A stretch of 64,000 nucleotides of DNA from an uncultured Eubacteriales bacterium (GCA_902795275.1 CADBKQ010000011.1:62001-126000); one strand, 5' to 3'. Shown: positions 16,067 to 25,604, counted from the first letter of the stretch. Translations and numbers: made by a program. The notes: a model not told the origin generated them from the sequence alone.

Positions 16067-16151
16067 AGTTCTAAGTTCTTAGTTCTAAGTTCTAAGCACA
16101 AAAGCGCGAAACACGCTATCGCTTAGAACTTTGAACTTGGAACTTAGAACT
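16067..16151. repeat. Heptamer inverted-repeat element 3 (AGTTCTA type)
   Basis: The left arm (16067-16096) is four heptamers AGTTCTA/AGTTCTT. The right arm (16121-16151) carries the inverted units with two variants. A short GCGAAACACGC spacer lies between the arms, so this is the most compact element. It fills the gap between the symporter stop and the uxuB-type gene. Confidence 0.85.
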
Positions 16152-16157
16152 AAACAA

Positions 16158-17735
16158 TCATTCTTTGCTCGGCCACTTCTCCATGGCCTGTTCCACCGTC
16201 ATGCCCTCAGCGATGCCCTGCTTGCGGGCGGCGTTGACGGCCTGAATCTCCTTCATCTTTTCGCCGGTCAGGCTGTAGCCGTGCATAGCCCAGAGGGTCG
16301 CCAGCCAGGCCACCATGGGAATGACGCAGAACATGACGATGACAGCGATCTTGATGCCCTGGGAGAAGGGCGTGGCGTCGGTGGGCAGGTCGGGCAGCCC
16401 GGCGAAGGCCATGAAGATGAAGGCCACCAGCGTGGGCGCGAGAGAGGACACCAGCTTGTCCACCAGGGAGAACAGGGTGCCCATGATGCCGGGGATGTAC
16501 TTGCCGGAGCGGTAGGTTTCATAGTCCGAGCAGTCGGCCACCATGGGGATGGGCATGTCCGCCGTGGCGTAGTAAGCGCCGTAGCCCAGACCGAAGCAGA
16601 GGATGAACAGGATGGTGTACAGGTTGATGGCCCCGCCGCCGTTGAAGGGGAAGGACAGCATCATTGCGGGGTTCTCCCGGTTGGAGAGGATCAGCAGGGC
16701 CAGCACGCCGATGTAGCTGACCAGCGCCACGGTGACGTACCGGGTGAGGGACGCTTTCTGGCCTTTCTTCTGGCTGGTGCGCACGGAGAGCAGGAAGAAG
16801 GGCACGGCAAAGACGTAGCCCAGAATCATGAGCGGCAGGTACAGGCTGTCGTAATTGCCCATCATGATACCGTAGAGGGCCAGGAGCACGGTGGTGTTGG
16901 TAGCGATGGCCAGGGCCAGCTTGCAGCCCGCGCCGGCCACCATCAGGCGCTGCATGGGCTTGTTGTGCTTGATGATTTCCGCGTATTCCCTGAGCTTCAC
17001 CTTTTCCTGCGCGCCGCCGCCCAGGCCGTAGAACTCGGGCCGGTCTTTCTCGGCGATGCCGATGATGGCCAGGATGGTCAGCAGCACGGACAGGGCGATG
17101 CCGATGGGGGTGATGATGCGGTACAGCTCAGGCCGGGCGTAGCCGGAAACCACGACCTTGCCCGCTTCGTCCAGGATGTTGAAATTGTTCTTGATCATGG
17201 GGATCAAAAACTGCATTACGCCCATGCCCAGCATGGAGCCCACGGTGTTGAAGATGGTGAACATGGGGCGCTGGTTGGGGTCGTTGGTGAGCACGGTGGT
17301 GCCCGCGCGGGTGCAGGAGGTCTGGAAGGTGTAGCCGATGACCCAGATCGCGTAGATCACCACGAAGCCCACATAGCGCAGCCACATCATGGTTTCGGGA
17401 ATCAGCGGCAGCAGCACATACAGGCAGATGACGCTCACCGCCATGATGACGCTGCCGATGATCATGAAGGGACGGAACTTGCCGATCTTGGTGCTGGTGC
17501 GGTCCATCAGCGCGCCGATGATGGGGTCGGTGATGGCATCGAACACGCGCATGAATGTGACCATCAGGGAGGCGAAAATGCCCAGCTGCAAAACGCTGGA
17601 GCCAAACTGCGCCACATAGGACAGGATCAAAACAAAGTATACGTTGGTCGCGCCGTTGTTCATGGGGAACAGGGCCAGCTGGTACAGCTTCGCCCGGTTC
17701 ACCCCGGCCGGGGCGGCGGCGGTTTCTTTTGCCAT
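16158..17735 (-). CDS. Glycoside-pentoside-hexuronide (GPH) cation symporter
   Basis: The 525-residue membrane protein has about twelve hydrophobic segments and the GPH/MFS_2 signatures DAITDPIIGALMDRT after helix 2 and a KIGKFRPFM loop. A central hydrophilic loop contains YGLGGGAQEKVKLREYAEI. The family imports sugars or glycosides with Na+ or H+. Here it sits between GH2 and the uxuB-type gene, so a glucuronide, galacturonide or oligosaccharide substrate is inferred. A GGGAG ribosome site precedes the ATG at 17735. Heptamer elements lie at both its ends. Confidence 0.88.
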   Translation of the reverse strand: MAKETAAAPAGVNRAKLYQLALFPMNNGATNVYFVLILSYVAQFGSSVLQLGIFASLMVTFMRVFDAITDPIIGALMDRTSTKIGKFRPFMIIGSVIMAVSVICLYVLLPLIPETMMWLRYVGFVVIYAIWVIGYTFQTSCTRAGTTVLTNDPNQRPMFTIFNTVGSMLGMGVMQFLIPMIKNNFNILDEAGKVVVSGYARPELYRIITPIGIALSVLLTILAIIGIAEKDRPEFYGLGGGAQEKVKLREYAEIIKHNKPMQRLMVAGAGCKLALAIATNTTVLLALYGIMMGNYDSLYLPLMILGYVFAVPFFLLSVRTSQKKGQKASLTRYVTVALVSYIGVLALLILSNRENPAMMLSFPFNGGGAINLYTILFILCFGLGYGAYYATADMPIPMVADCSDYETYRSGKYIPGIMGTLFSLVDKLVSSLAPTLVAFIFMAFAGLPDLPTDATPFSQGIKIAVIVMFCVIPMVAWLATLWAMHGYSLTGEKMKEIQAVNAARKQGIAEGMTVEQAMEKWPSKE

Positions 17736-17758
17736 GGAGAAAACTCCCTTCGTTTTTT

Positions 17759-17873
17759 AGAGTACAGAGTTCAGAGTACAGAGTTCAGATAATAGAGTGG
17801 GCGATGCTTGTTATCCAACAATTTGAGTTTTCTATATTCATCTGTACTCTGCACTCTGTACTCTGTTCTCTGA
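17759..17873. repeat. Heptamer inverted-repeat element 4 (AGAGTAC type)
   Basis: The left arm (17759-17788) alternates AGAGTAC and AGAGTTC, four units. The right arm (17842-17873) is the inverted set with AGAGTGC and AGAGAAC variants. The spacer is 53 bases. It separates the symporter gene from the GH2 gene, touching the GH2 stop codon at 17878. Confidence 0.85.
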
Positions 17874-17877
17874 AGTT

Positions 17878-19809
17878 TTATTTCGTCCAGTTCGCGCCCT
17901 TATCCCCGGAGTCCTTGAGGGTGTAGGCGGGGTTGGGCGTATCCACGTGGCGGAAGGCCGCCTCGTCGGCGCAGGCGCCGCTGGTGACGCGGATATGGGC
18001 CTTGTCGGAAAGCGGCACGGTGAAGGTGAACACCTTGTTTCCGTACTTGGTTTCCTTCTTTTCGCCGTTCAGGAACAGGGTCACTTCGTTCTGGTTGGAG
18101 TACACCTTCACGGTGATTTCCTTTTCCGTGCGGTTGGTAAACCGCTTGGAGCAGATATGCACGAAGGGCTCCTGGCTCCAGTAGGCCTTATAGAGGAAGA
18201 AGCTGTCCTTCTTCGTCTTGCGGTCAAAGGTCATCAGGCCCTTGTGGTTCATGCCGGGCTCGCCGCCCTGGTTGCGGGCGTCGGCGGCAAAGTCGAACAT
18301 ATTCCATACGTGGGTCGCCCACATGTAGGGATTGCGCTCAAAGCACTTGAGCAGGTACTCATGGTAAATGGCCTGGTATTCCTCGGTGTGGTCGCCGCGG
18401 CGTGGATGGCTGGAATGCAGGTTGGGCATGCCCTCGCAGCCGTACTCGGAGTAGCCCAGGCACCGGTCGGGATAGACCATGTGGAAGAAGCGCATCCACA
18501 CGTCGTTGAGCCACAGGCCCGGCACGTACCAGCCCAGGTACAGGTTCCAGGAAACCACGTCCGTGATATGCGCAACCTTGTTGAAGGGGCCGCACATGGC
18601 GTAGCAGGCCAGAGTGGTGAAGCGGGTCTTGTCCATGTCATGCACCAGGTCGTTGAGCACATGATGGTTGTCCAGCATGTCCTTCTTGTCCTTGGTGGAA
18701 ATGGTGATTTCGTTGGAAACGCCCCAGCACACGATGGAAGGATGGTTGTAATTCTGGATGATCAGCTCCTTCATCTGGCTGATGGTGTTCTCCCGGCCGT
18801 TGGGCATATGCTCGGAGATATAGGGGATTTCAGCCCACACCACCATGCCCCGCTCGTCGCACAGGTCGTAGAAATACTGGTCGTGCTGGTAGTGGGCCAG
18901 GCGGATGGTGTTGGCCCCCATCTCGCAGATGAGGTCCATGTCCTCCTTGTGCATGTCCTTCGTCAGCGCGTTGCCGACGCCCTTCCTGTCCTGGTGCCTG
19001 GACACGCCCCGCAGGGGATAGGATTTGCCGTTGAGATAAAAGCCGGTCTTGGGATGGTAGTGGAAATCCCGCACGCCGAAGCGGGAGGAAATCTCGTCCA
19101 CGGTTTGCCCGTCCACCGTCAGGGTGGCGACGGCGGTGTAGAGATAGGGGCTTTCCAGGCCGTTCCACAGATGCACGTCAGGAATGTCCAGCTTGACTTC
19201 TTTCCCATTGCCCTGCGCCGCCTGTTTTCCGTCCGCGTCCAGGATGCGGACGGATACTTCGCCCTCGCAGTTTGTCCAGGTCTTGATTTCCACCTCGCCC
19301 CGCTTGTAGCCCTCGCAGGGCCTGGCGGTGATCTGGATGCCGGGGCCGGAGAAGTGATCCATGTCGAAGTGGTTCTTGTTCACCACGACCAGGTACACGT
19401 CCCGGTAAATGCCGCCGTAGAAAGTGAAGTCCGCCTTTTGCGGATAGACCCGGTCGTTCACGCTGTTGTCGGCAATCACCACCAGGGTGTTGTCCTTTTC
19501 CTTCAGCAGGGCGGTAATGTCCTTGCGGAAGGTGGAATACCCGCCGTCGTGGTGGATGCACTTTTCCCCGTTCAGGGACACGTCGGCGGTGGCGTTCACG
19601 CCGCGGAATTCCAGGTACACGCATTCCGTTGACCGGTCGTAGGCGGGCGCGTCGAAATTCTTCGTATATACGCAGCTGCCCCGCCAGTAATCGTTGCCGC
19701 CGTCCTGCCCGTCGATGGCGTTCCAGGTGTGGGGCAGGTTCACGGGGATTTCTTTCTTGTCCGGGCCGATGAAGCGCCAGCCCGGATTCAGGGTTTCAAA
19801 TCTTCTCAT
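17878..19809 (-). CDS. Glycoside hydrolase family 2 (beta-glucuronidase or beta-galactosidase)
   Basis: The 643-residue cytoplasmic enzyme has the GH2 order: sugar-binding jelly roll (NLPHTWNAIDGQDGG, ECVYLEFRGVNATADVSLNG), immunoglobulin-like domain and TIM barrel. The acid/base is Glu367 in GVSNEI and the nucleophile is Glu455 in LGYSEYGCEG. An N-x-K motif (Asn521-His-Lys523) lies where beta-glucuronidases hold the substrate carboxylate. The same spacing also occurs in some beta-galactosidases, so it is suggestive only. The uxuA/uxuB context favours a glucuronide substrate. No signal peptide is present, so it acts on imported glycosides. Confidence 0.88.
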   Translation of the reverse strand: MRRFETLNPGWRFIGPDKKEIPVNLPHTWNAIDGQDGGNDYWRGSCVYTKNFDAPAYDRSTECVYLEFRGVNATADVSLNGEKCIHHDGGYSTFRKDITALLKEKDNTLVVIADNSVNDRVYPQKADFTFYGGIYRDVYLVVVNKNHFDMDHFSGPGIQITARPCEGYKRGEVEIKTWTNCEGEVSVRILDADGKQAAQGNGKEVKLDIPDVHLWNGLESPYLYTAVATLTVDGQTVDEISSRFGVRDFHYHPKTGFYLNGKSYPLRGVSRHQDRKGVGNALTKDMHKEDMDLICEMGANTIRLAHYQHDQYFYDLCDERGMVVWAEIPYISEHMPNGRENTISQMKELIIQNYNHPSIVCWGVSNEITISTKDKKDMLDNHHVLNDLVHDMDKTRFTTLACYAMCGPFNKVAHITDVVSWNLYLGWYVPGLWLNDVWMRFFHMVYPDRCLGYSEYGCEGMPNLHSSHPRRGDHTEEYQAIYHEYLLKCFERNPYMWATHVWNMFDFAADARNQGGEPGMNHKGLMTFDRKTKKDSFFLYKAYWSQEPFVHICSKRFTNRTEKEITVKVYSNQNEVTLFLNGEKKETKYGNKVFTFTVPLSDKAHIRVTSGACADEAAFRHVDTPNPAYTLKDSGDKGANWTK

Positions 19810-19893
19810 GTCGCTTCCCTTCTTTTACGCTTCCACGGTGTTTCGGAGGCGGGGCCGACGGTTGCGTTTGCCATGGTGGCTCCCCTCCTGTTT

Positions 19894-20970
19894 TTACTTC
19901 TTCTGTTCCTTGTCGATGGCTTCCCAGAGGCCGTTGATGTACGCCGCGCCTAAAGCCCGGTCATACAGGCCGTAGCCGGGGCGGCCCTGCTCGTCCCAGA
20001 TCATGCGGCCATGGTCGGGGCGGATGTAGGTGTCGGGGCAGGTATCATAGATGGCTTTCACAATCTCGTACAGGTCCAGATCGCCGGTGCAGCTCAGGTG
20101 GGCCGCTTCGCGGAAGTGGTGGTAGCCCAGGTACTTGACATTGCGCACGTGCATCGCGCCGATGCGGTTCATTTCGCCGAAATGCCGGATGATGGCGGGA
20201 ATGTCATTGTCCGGGTTGGAGCCCAGGGAGCCGGTGCACAGGCAGAGGGTGTTGGCGGGGCTGTCGTGCAGCTTCACCATCTTGTCGAAGTCCTCCTGGC
20301 TGTGGGTGATGCGGGGCAGGCCGAAGATGGGCCAGGCGGGGTCGTCGGGATGGCAGGCCATCCGCACGCCCACTTCCTCGCAGACGGGGATCACCGCGTC
20401 CAGGAAATACTTGAAGTTCCTGCGCAGGTCGTCGGGGCCGATGTTCTCATATTGCTTGAGGGTGGTTTCCAGCAGCGCCAGGCGCTCCGGCTCCCAGCCG
20501 GGCAGGGTGAAGCCCTTGCTGTCCTCGGCGGTCTTGCGCACGATTTCCAGCGGGCCCATTTCGCCCAGGTCCTTTTCGTCGAAGTACAGGCTGTTGCTGC
20601 CGTCCTCGGGGATGACCCGGGCCAGGTCGGTGCGCAGCCAGTCGAACACCGGCATGAAGTTGTACACGATCACCTTCACCCCGTGCTTCGCCAGCATGCG
20701 GATGGTGGAGATGTAGTTGGCGATGTATTCCTCGCGGGAGGGCAGGCCCATCTTGATGTCCTCGTGGACGTTCACGGACTCGATCACTTCGATCTCCAGC
20801 CCGGCGTCGTTCACTTCTTTTTTCAGGGCCACGAATTCTTCTTCAGGCCAGTCCATGCCCGCGGGCTTGTCCAGCAGGCCCATCAGGCCGGTCATGCCGG
20901 GAATCTGCTTCACGTACTTGAGCGGAATGGGGTCGATGGCGCTGCCATACCAGCGGAAGGTCATTTTCAT
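19894..20970 (-). CDS. uxuA: Mannonate dehydratase
   Basis: The 358-residue protein matches the UxuA family from its start [20 protein letters not shown] through [16 protein letters not shown] to the C-terminal [11 protein letters not shown] metal-site block. ACHPDDPAW and [10 protein letters not shown] supply further metal ligands of the TIM barrel. It removes water from D-mannonate to give 2-keto-3-deoxygluconate in hexuronate catabolism. An AGGAGG ribosome site lies before the ATG. The gene follows the small membrane-protein gene by 27 bases. Kinases and aldolases for the next steps are not in the window. Confidence 0.93.
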   Translation of the reverse strand: MKMTFRWYGSAIDPIPLKYVKQIPGMTGLMGLLDKPAGMDWPEEEFVALKKEVNDAGLEIEVIESVNVHEDIKMGLPSREEYIANYISTIRMLAKHGVKVIVYNFMPVFDWLRTDLARVIPEDGSNSLYFDEKDLGEMGPLEIVRKTAEDSKGFTLPGWEPERLALLETTLKQYENIGPDDLRRNFKYFLDAVIPVCEEVGVRMACHPDDPAWPIFGLPRITHSQEDFDKMVKLHDSPANTLCLCTGSLGSNPDNDIPAIIRHFGEMNRIGAMHVRNVKYLGYHHFREAAHLSCTGDLDLYEIVKAIYDTCPDTYIRPDHGRMIWDEQGRPGYGLYDRALGAAYINGLWEAIDKEQKK

Positions 20971-20997
20971 GGGACAGTCCTCCTTGTGCTTTTTATT

Positions 20998-21420
20998 TTA
21001 CGCTTTCTTGGTTTTCCGAACGTAAATCGCCACCTCGCCGATCACGAAGGCCGCGGCGATCAGAGCTACAAAGGTGATGAACCGGGGGTCGAAGCCGTGC
21101 TTTTCGTCGATGCCGATGAACACGTCCACCACGTACCAGTAGCACTTATGCACGAACAGGCAGATGGCGACTCCGGGCGCGATGGCGGTCACGGCGGAAG
21201 CCAGGCCGTACTTTTTCATAAGCGCCAGGATCACCGCCAGCGCCGCACCGCCGATGAGCAGGGCGGTGATAATGGGATCGTAGCAGTCGCCGTTGTGGGT
21301 GCTGTCCAGGCCGAAGGTGCCGTGGATAACAAGGAAATAGACGCCCGCCGCCACAGCCAGCACAGCCGCCAGCAGCAGGACATAGAACCCGAAGCCTTTC
21401 TTCGAGGAAGTGTTGCTCAT
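20998..21420 (-). CDS. Small four-helix membrane protein, first gene of the hexuronate operon
   Basis: The start at 21420 (MSNTSSKKGFGF) has a GGAG ribosome site; the longer upstream frame has none. The 140-residue product has four hydrophobic segments (about 12-32, 50-68, 75-90 and 110-130). A conserved-looking loop STHNGDCYDP follows the first helix, and an aromatic HKCYWYVVD segment lies before the last. It ends with a basic RKTKKA tail. I do not recognise the family. It is co-directional with uxuA and divergent from the membrane-tethered GH3, so a role in glycoside handling or enzyme anchoring is conceivable but unproven. Confidence 0.7.
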   Translation of the reverse strand: MSNTSSKKGFGFYVLLLAAVLAVAAGVYFLVIHGTFGLDSTHNGDCYDPIITALLIGGAALAVILALMKKYGLASAVTAIAPGVAICLFVHKCYWYVVDVFIGIDEKHGFDPRFITFVALIAAAFVIGEVAIYVRKTKKA

Positions 21421-21552
21421 GGAGATAGCTCCTTTCTGGTTATGGATAGAATCTGTACGCTGAACGAACCTCGCTCGGGCTTGAAGCATCCACCCGGTTA
21501 TGGCCCGCATGCCGCGCCGGATCGAACCTGGGTGCCCTCCCATGTTGGTTCT

Positions 21553-21581
21553 ATTATGACATAAAAACCACATGGCGGCAA
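21553..21581 (-). promoter_or_regulatory. Candidate promoter of the hexuronate operon
   Basis: On the minus strand TTGCCG (21576-21581) and CATAAT (21553-21558) are separated by 17 bases. Confidence 0.45.
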
Positions 21582-21748
21582 CCCTTTTTTCCGCGCTGAA
21601 CCGGCCCCCGAACACGCGATATTTCCGTTCACGACAAAAAAACGTTCATTCACGGCGGGAGCATGGCATAACGGCGGAAGAAAAAGCGTAAATGACAAAA
21701 TCGGATACTCACGCACGCGCAGGCGGCTTGCGCGACAGGATGTTTTTC

Positions 21749-21777
21749 TTTACTTTCCCGCGCTTTTCCTATACAAT
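21749..21777 (+). promoter_or_regulatory. Candidate promoter of the GH3 gene
   Basis: TTTACT (21749-21754) and TACAAT (21772-21777) are separated by 17 bases. Confidence 0.5.
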
Positions 21778-21908
21778 ATGTGCAGATAACAGCCTTTTCA
21801 GACAAGGCCCGCGGCCTGGAAGCATCAGCCGCCCGCCCGTCCGAAGGCGTGGCAGGGGCACCGCATAGCCTTTGCACCGCATCCGTGATAAGAAAGGAGA
21901 TTTCCTCC

Positions 21909-24854
21909 ATGAAACCTTCAACCAAGAGAACCTTGAAAAAGCTGTTCCTGAATATCACAACCGCGCTGTTCGCCGTGACCCTCACCGGCAACATCATCGC
22001 CGGGGAGAACGCGGGCCAGATCAACCAGTTCTTAGGCACCAAGACCAGCAAGACCGTTTCCACCCTCCCCGCGGGCCAGGAAGAGGGCTACGCCCGGTAC
22101 TTTGACAGCAAGTTTTCCTCCATCGCCGAGCTCAAAGCCGCGGGCGAAGCCAAGGTGCGCGAGGTGGAGGGCGAGGGCATCGTGCTGCTCAAGAACGACA
22201 ACAACACCCTGCCGTTAGCGGCGGGCAGCAAAGTCTCCCTTGTGGGCGTCACGGTCATGGACCCCGTCTACGGCGGCACCGGCTCCGGCGCGGTGGACGC
22301 GGACGGCGCGCCCAACTACTACGACGTGCTGACCGGCGCGGGCTTTACCGTGGTGGACAAGCCCCTGCTGGACTATTATGTGGAAAACGAAGCCAAGCGC
22401 AACACCTATGAAATCGGCGAGGTGCGCTGGAAGAAAGCCAGCAAGAACCACGACGACACCCTCGGCCAGGGCGAGGACGTGATCTACGTGGTGGGCCGCG
22501 TGGGCGGCGAAGGCGACGACGTGACCGCCGAAAAGGAAGACGCGCTGGAGCTGGACAACGGCAAGAAGGATTACCTGACCCTGAACGAAGACGAGCGCTC
22601 CATCCTGGAAGGGCTTGCCAAGCTCAAGGACAAGGGCGACATCCGCTCCATCACCGTGATCATCAACAGCGCCAACCCCATTTCCACCGCTTTCCTCTTT
22701 GAGGAGGACTACGCCGTGGACGCCGCCCTGTGGGTCGGCTCCGTGGGCCAGACCGGCCTGTACGCCGTGGGCGACGTGCTGTCCGGCGCGGTGAACCCCT
22801 CCGGCTCCCTGCCGGATACCTGGTGGATGGACAACCAGCTGAACCCCGTGATGAACAACTTCGGCTCCTACACCTATGACGGCGCGGACAAATACAACTT
22901 CAAGGCCCTGTCCGCTTACGGCAAGTACGTGGTGTACCAGGAAGGCATCTATGTGGGCTACAAGTACACCGAAACCCGGTATGAAGATGTGGTCATGGGT
23001 ACGCCCAACGTTGGCAATTTCAACTATAACAAGGTTGTGTCTTTCCCCTTCGGCTACGGCCTGAGCTATTCCAGCTTCTCCTTCTCCGACATGCAGGTAA
23101 CAAAGAGCGGCGAGGGCCAGCAGACCGCCTACACCCTCACCGTGAACGTGACCAACACCGGCAGCGCGGCGGGCAAAAAGACCGTGCAGGTCTACGCCCA
23201 GAAGCCTTACACTGAATATGACAAGCAGAACCAGATCGAGAAGGCCGCCGTGGAACTGGTGGGTTATGGCAAGACCAAGCTGCTGAATCCCGGCGAAAGC
23301 GAGACTATCACGGTTTCTGTTCCCGAATACTACCTGACCTCCTATGACGCCTTCGGCACCGGCGTGTTCATCTTAGATGAAGGCGCGTACTTCCTGACCG
23401 CTGCCGAGAACGCCCACCAGGCCGCCGACAACATCCTGGCCGCCAAGGGCTTCGGCACCGAAGGCAATACGGCGCTGGTCTATTCTTTCGATCAGGCGTT
23501 TGACAAGGACACCTACGCCAAGGCCTACGGCACCGGCGCGGACGTCAAAGCCCTGTTCGCCGACACCGACATGAACCGCTACGAGGGCAAGGGCGGCAAC
23601 AGCATCGTGTACTATTCCCGCGCTGACTGGGAAGGCACCGTCACCCCCGGCGCTGTGAAGCTGGCCATGACCGACCAGATGGCCGCGGACGTGGTGCTGG
23701 ACGACGCCGACCTGCCCGACGCCACGGGCGTTTCCTTCCCCACCATGGGTAAGAACGCCAACCTGCAATTGGTCAACATGATGGATTCCGCCTATGACGA
23801 TCCCAAGTGGGACGAATTCATGGATCAATTGACCTATGACGAAATGGCTTCCGTGACCCTGACCGGCCTGCGCGAAACCGCGGGCGTCACCAGCGTGGGC
23901 AAGCCCGCCACCATCGACCACAACGGCCCCTCCGGCGTGACGCAGAAGTATTCCATCGGCGCGAACGGCTACGCCACCGTGAACGACGACCCCGGCAAGG
24001 AGCTGAAAGGCACCTGCTATCCCTGCAACGGCATCATCGCCGCCACCTTCAACGATAAGCTTGCGGAGGAAGTGGGCGAGCTCATTGGCGAGGACGCCAT
24101 GTGGGCGGGCTACGCGGGCCTGTACGGCACGGGCCTGAACATCCACCGCTCCCCCTACGCGGGCCGCGTGTTCGAGTATTACTCCGAGGACGGGATGCTG
24201 ACCGGCCTCATCGACACCGCCGAAACCAAGGGCATCCAGAGCAAGGGCGTGTACGTGTACAACAAGCACTTCGTCATGAACGACCAGGAGAACAACCGCG
24301 CGGGCATCGGCACCTGGGTGACGGAGCAGGCGCTGCGTGAAATCTATCTCCGCGCCTTCGAGCTGCCCATCATCAACGCCGACGCCCAGTGCGTCATGAC
24401 CGGCTACAACCGCCTGGGCGTGAACTGGTGCGGCGCGTATCCCGAACTGCTCATCGACTGGCTGCGCGGCGAAGCGGGCATGAAGGGCTTCGCGGTCAGC
24501 GACATGTACGACGCCTCTTACATGGTGCCTGTGCATGAAATCGTGGCGGGCAACGACATCCCCGACGGCGAACTGGATTTGTCCAGCCTGAGCGCCTACG
24601 GCCCCAAGGGCAGCAGCCCCAACGCCGCCGTGGCCCAGGCCATGCGGGAATCCACCAAGCGCGTGATGTACACCGTGCTCCACTCCCGCGGCATGGACGG
24701 CATCAGCGAATACACGAAGGTCGTCACCATCACGCCCTGGTGGCAGATGGCGCTGAACATCGCCCAGTGGTCCTTCCTGGGCCTGAGCGTGATCGCCCTG
24801 GGAATCCTGCTGCTGGATATGTACGGCGGCAAAAAGAAGGGCAAAAAAGCATAA
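21909..24854 (+). CDS. Domain-permuted, membrane-tethered GH3 glycosidase
   Basis: The start at 21909 has an AAAGGAG site. The 981-residue protein has an N-terminal hydrophobic helix (about 13-33) without a clear cleavage site. The GH3 C-type domain comes first (GEGIVLLKNDNNTLPL near 70-85, then SGSLPDTWW), followed by a fibronectin III-like domain near 400-480. The GH3 N-type barrel comes last (KHFVMNDQENNR, then FAVSDMYDA with nucleophile Asp865), before a C-terminal transmembrane helix (about 945-970) and a GGKKKGKKA tail. This C-Fn3-N order is the reverse of ordinary GH3 enzymes and is known from some rumen beta-glucosidases. With two membrane helices the catalytic part should face outside. 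Confidence 0.9.
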   Translation: MKPSTKRTLKKLFLNITTALFAVTLTGNIIAGENAGQINQFLGTKTSKTVSTLPAGQEEGYARYFDSKFSSIAELKAAGEAKVREVEGEGIVLLKNDNNTLPLAAGSKVSLVGVTVMDPVYGGTGSGAVDADGAPNYYDVLTGAGFTVVDKPLLDYYVENEAKRNTYEIGEVRWKKASKNHDDTLGQGEDVIYVVGRVGGEGDDVTAEKEDALELDNGKKDYLTLNEDERSILEGLAKLKDKGDIRSITVIINSANPISTAFLFEEDYAVDAALWVGSVGQTGLYAVGDVLSGAVNPSGSLPDTWWMDNQLNPVMNNFGSYTYDGADKYNFKALSAYGKYVVYQEGIYVGYKYTETRYEDVVMGTPNVGNFNYNKVVSFPFGYGLSYSSFSFSDMQVTKSGEGQQTAYTLTVNVTNTGSAAGKKTVQVYAQKPYTEYDKQNQIEKAAVELVGYGKTKLLNPGESETITVSVPEYYLTSYDAFGTGVFILDEGAYFLTAAENAHQAADNILAAKGFGTEGNTALVYSFDQAFDKDTYAKAYGTGADVKALFADTDMNRYEGKGGNSIVYYSRADWEGTVTPGAVKLAMTDQMAADVVLDDADLPDATGVSFPTMGKNANLQLVNMMDSAYDDPKWDEFMDQLTYDEMASVTLTGLRETAGVTSVGKPATIDHNGPSGVTQKYSIGANGYATVNDDPGKELKGTCYPCNGIIAATFNDKLAEEVGELIGEDAMWAGYAGLYGTGLNIHRSPYAGRVFEYYSEDGMLTGLIDTAETKGIQSKGVYVYNKHFVMNDQENNRAGIGTWVTEQALREIYLRAFELPIINADAQCVMTGYNRLGVNWCGAYPELLIDWLRGEAGMKGFAVSDMYDASYMVPVHEIVAGNDIPDGELDLSSLSAYGPKGSSPNAAVAQAMRESTKRVMYTVLHSRGMDGISEYTKVVTITPWWQMALNIAQWSFLGLSVIALGILLLDMYGGKKKGKKA

Positions 24855-24871
24855 TCCATCCAAACCGCGTT

Positions 24872-24903
24872 GCACAGCCAGCCTCCTCTGGCTGTGCTTT
24901 TTT
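24872..24903 (+). terminator. Rho-independent terminator of the GH3 gene
   Basis: GCACAGCCAG (24872-24881) and CTGGCTGTGC (24888-24897) form a perfect stem followed by six T. Confidence 0.9.
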
Positions 24904-24939
24904 GCGGCGGAACAGGAACAATTGGTTGACGATTTTGAA

Positions 24940-24968
24940 TTGCTTTTGCGGAAACAATAGCGTATAAT
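24940..24968 (+). promoter_or_regulatory. Candidate promoter of pth-mfd
   Basis: TTGCTT (24940-24945) and a perfect TATAAT (24963-24968) are separated by 17 bases, about 60 bases before pth. Confidence 0.6.
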
Positions 24969-25028
24969 GGATGTGGAAGAACCGGCGCAATTCCGAACGC
25001 CGGACACAAAAAATGATCAGGAGACGCT

Positions 25029-25604
25029 ATGTTAGCCATCGTGGGCCTGGGCAATCCGGGCGAAAAGTATGAACACACCCGCCACAACGTGGGGTACGAC
25101 GTGATCAGCATCATCGCGGCGAAGCTGGACACGCCCATCAAGAAGCTGAAATTCCAGGCCACCATTGGGGAAACGATCTACAAGGGGCAAAAGCTGGTGC
25201 TCATCAAGCCCCAGACCTTCATGAACCTGTCGGGCCTGACGGTGCAGGAGGCTATGAGCTGGTACAAGCTGGAGCCCAAGGACATGCTGCTGCTGGTGGA
25301 CGACATCGACCTGCCCTTCGGCCAGGTGCGCGTCCGGGCCAAGGGCGGCCCCGGCACCCACAACGGCCTGCGCCACATCGTGCAATGCACCGGGTCGGGA
25401 GACTTTCCCCGGGTGCGGGTCGGGATGGGCGCGCCGCCGCCGGAGTGGGATTTAGCGGACTGGGTGCTGAGCAAATTTCAGACGGAGGAGGAGCGGAAAA
25501 TCGCCTTCGACGCCTACATGACCGCCGCGGACGCCGCCCTGTGCTGGGCGGAACACGGCATCGACGCGGCGATGAACCGCTTCAACAAACGCCATGCTGA
25601 ATAA
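25029..25604 (+). CDS. pth: Peptidyl-tRNA hydrolase
   Basis: The 191-residue protein is standard in length and motifs: GLGNPGEKYEHTRHNVG with catalytic His19, KPQTFMNLSG near 56-66, the DDIDLPFGQVRVR strand and GGPGTHNGLRHI. It releases peptides from peptidyl-tRNA that drops off ribosomes. Its last codons overlap the start of mfd by 11 bases, so the two are translationally coupled. The pth-mfd order is widely conserved in Bacillota. Confidence 0.97.
   Translation: MLAIVGLGNPGEKYEHTRHNVGYDVISIIAAKLDTPIKKLKFQATIGETIYKGQKLVLIKPQTFMNLSGLTVQEAMSWYKLEPKDMLLLVDDIDLPFGQVRVRAKGGPGTHNGLRHIVQCTGSGDFPRVRVGMGAPPPEWDLADWVLSKFQTEEERKIAFDAYMTAADAALCWAEHGIDAAMNRFNKRHAE

Larger units (their letters stand above)
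21421..21908. other. Divergent intergenic region between hexuronate operon and GH3 gene
   Basis: This 488-base gap holds two facing promoters (21553-21581 minus, 21749-21777 plus) with leaders of about 125-130 bases each. I see no ORF with a ribosome site and no clear operator palindrome, although the position suits a shared regulator. Confidence 0.5.
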
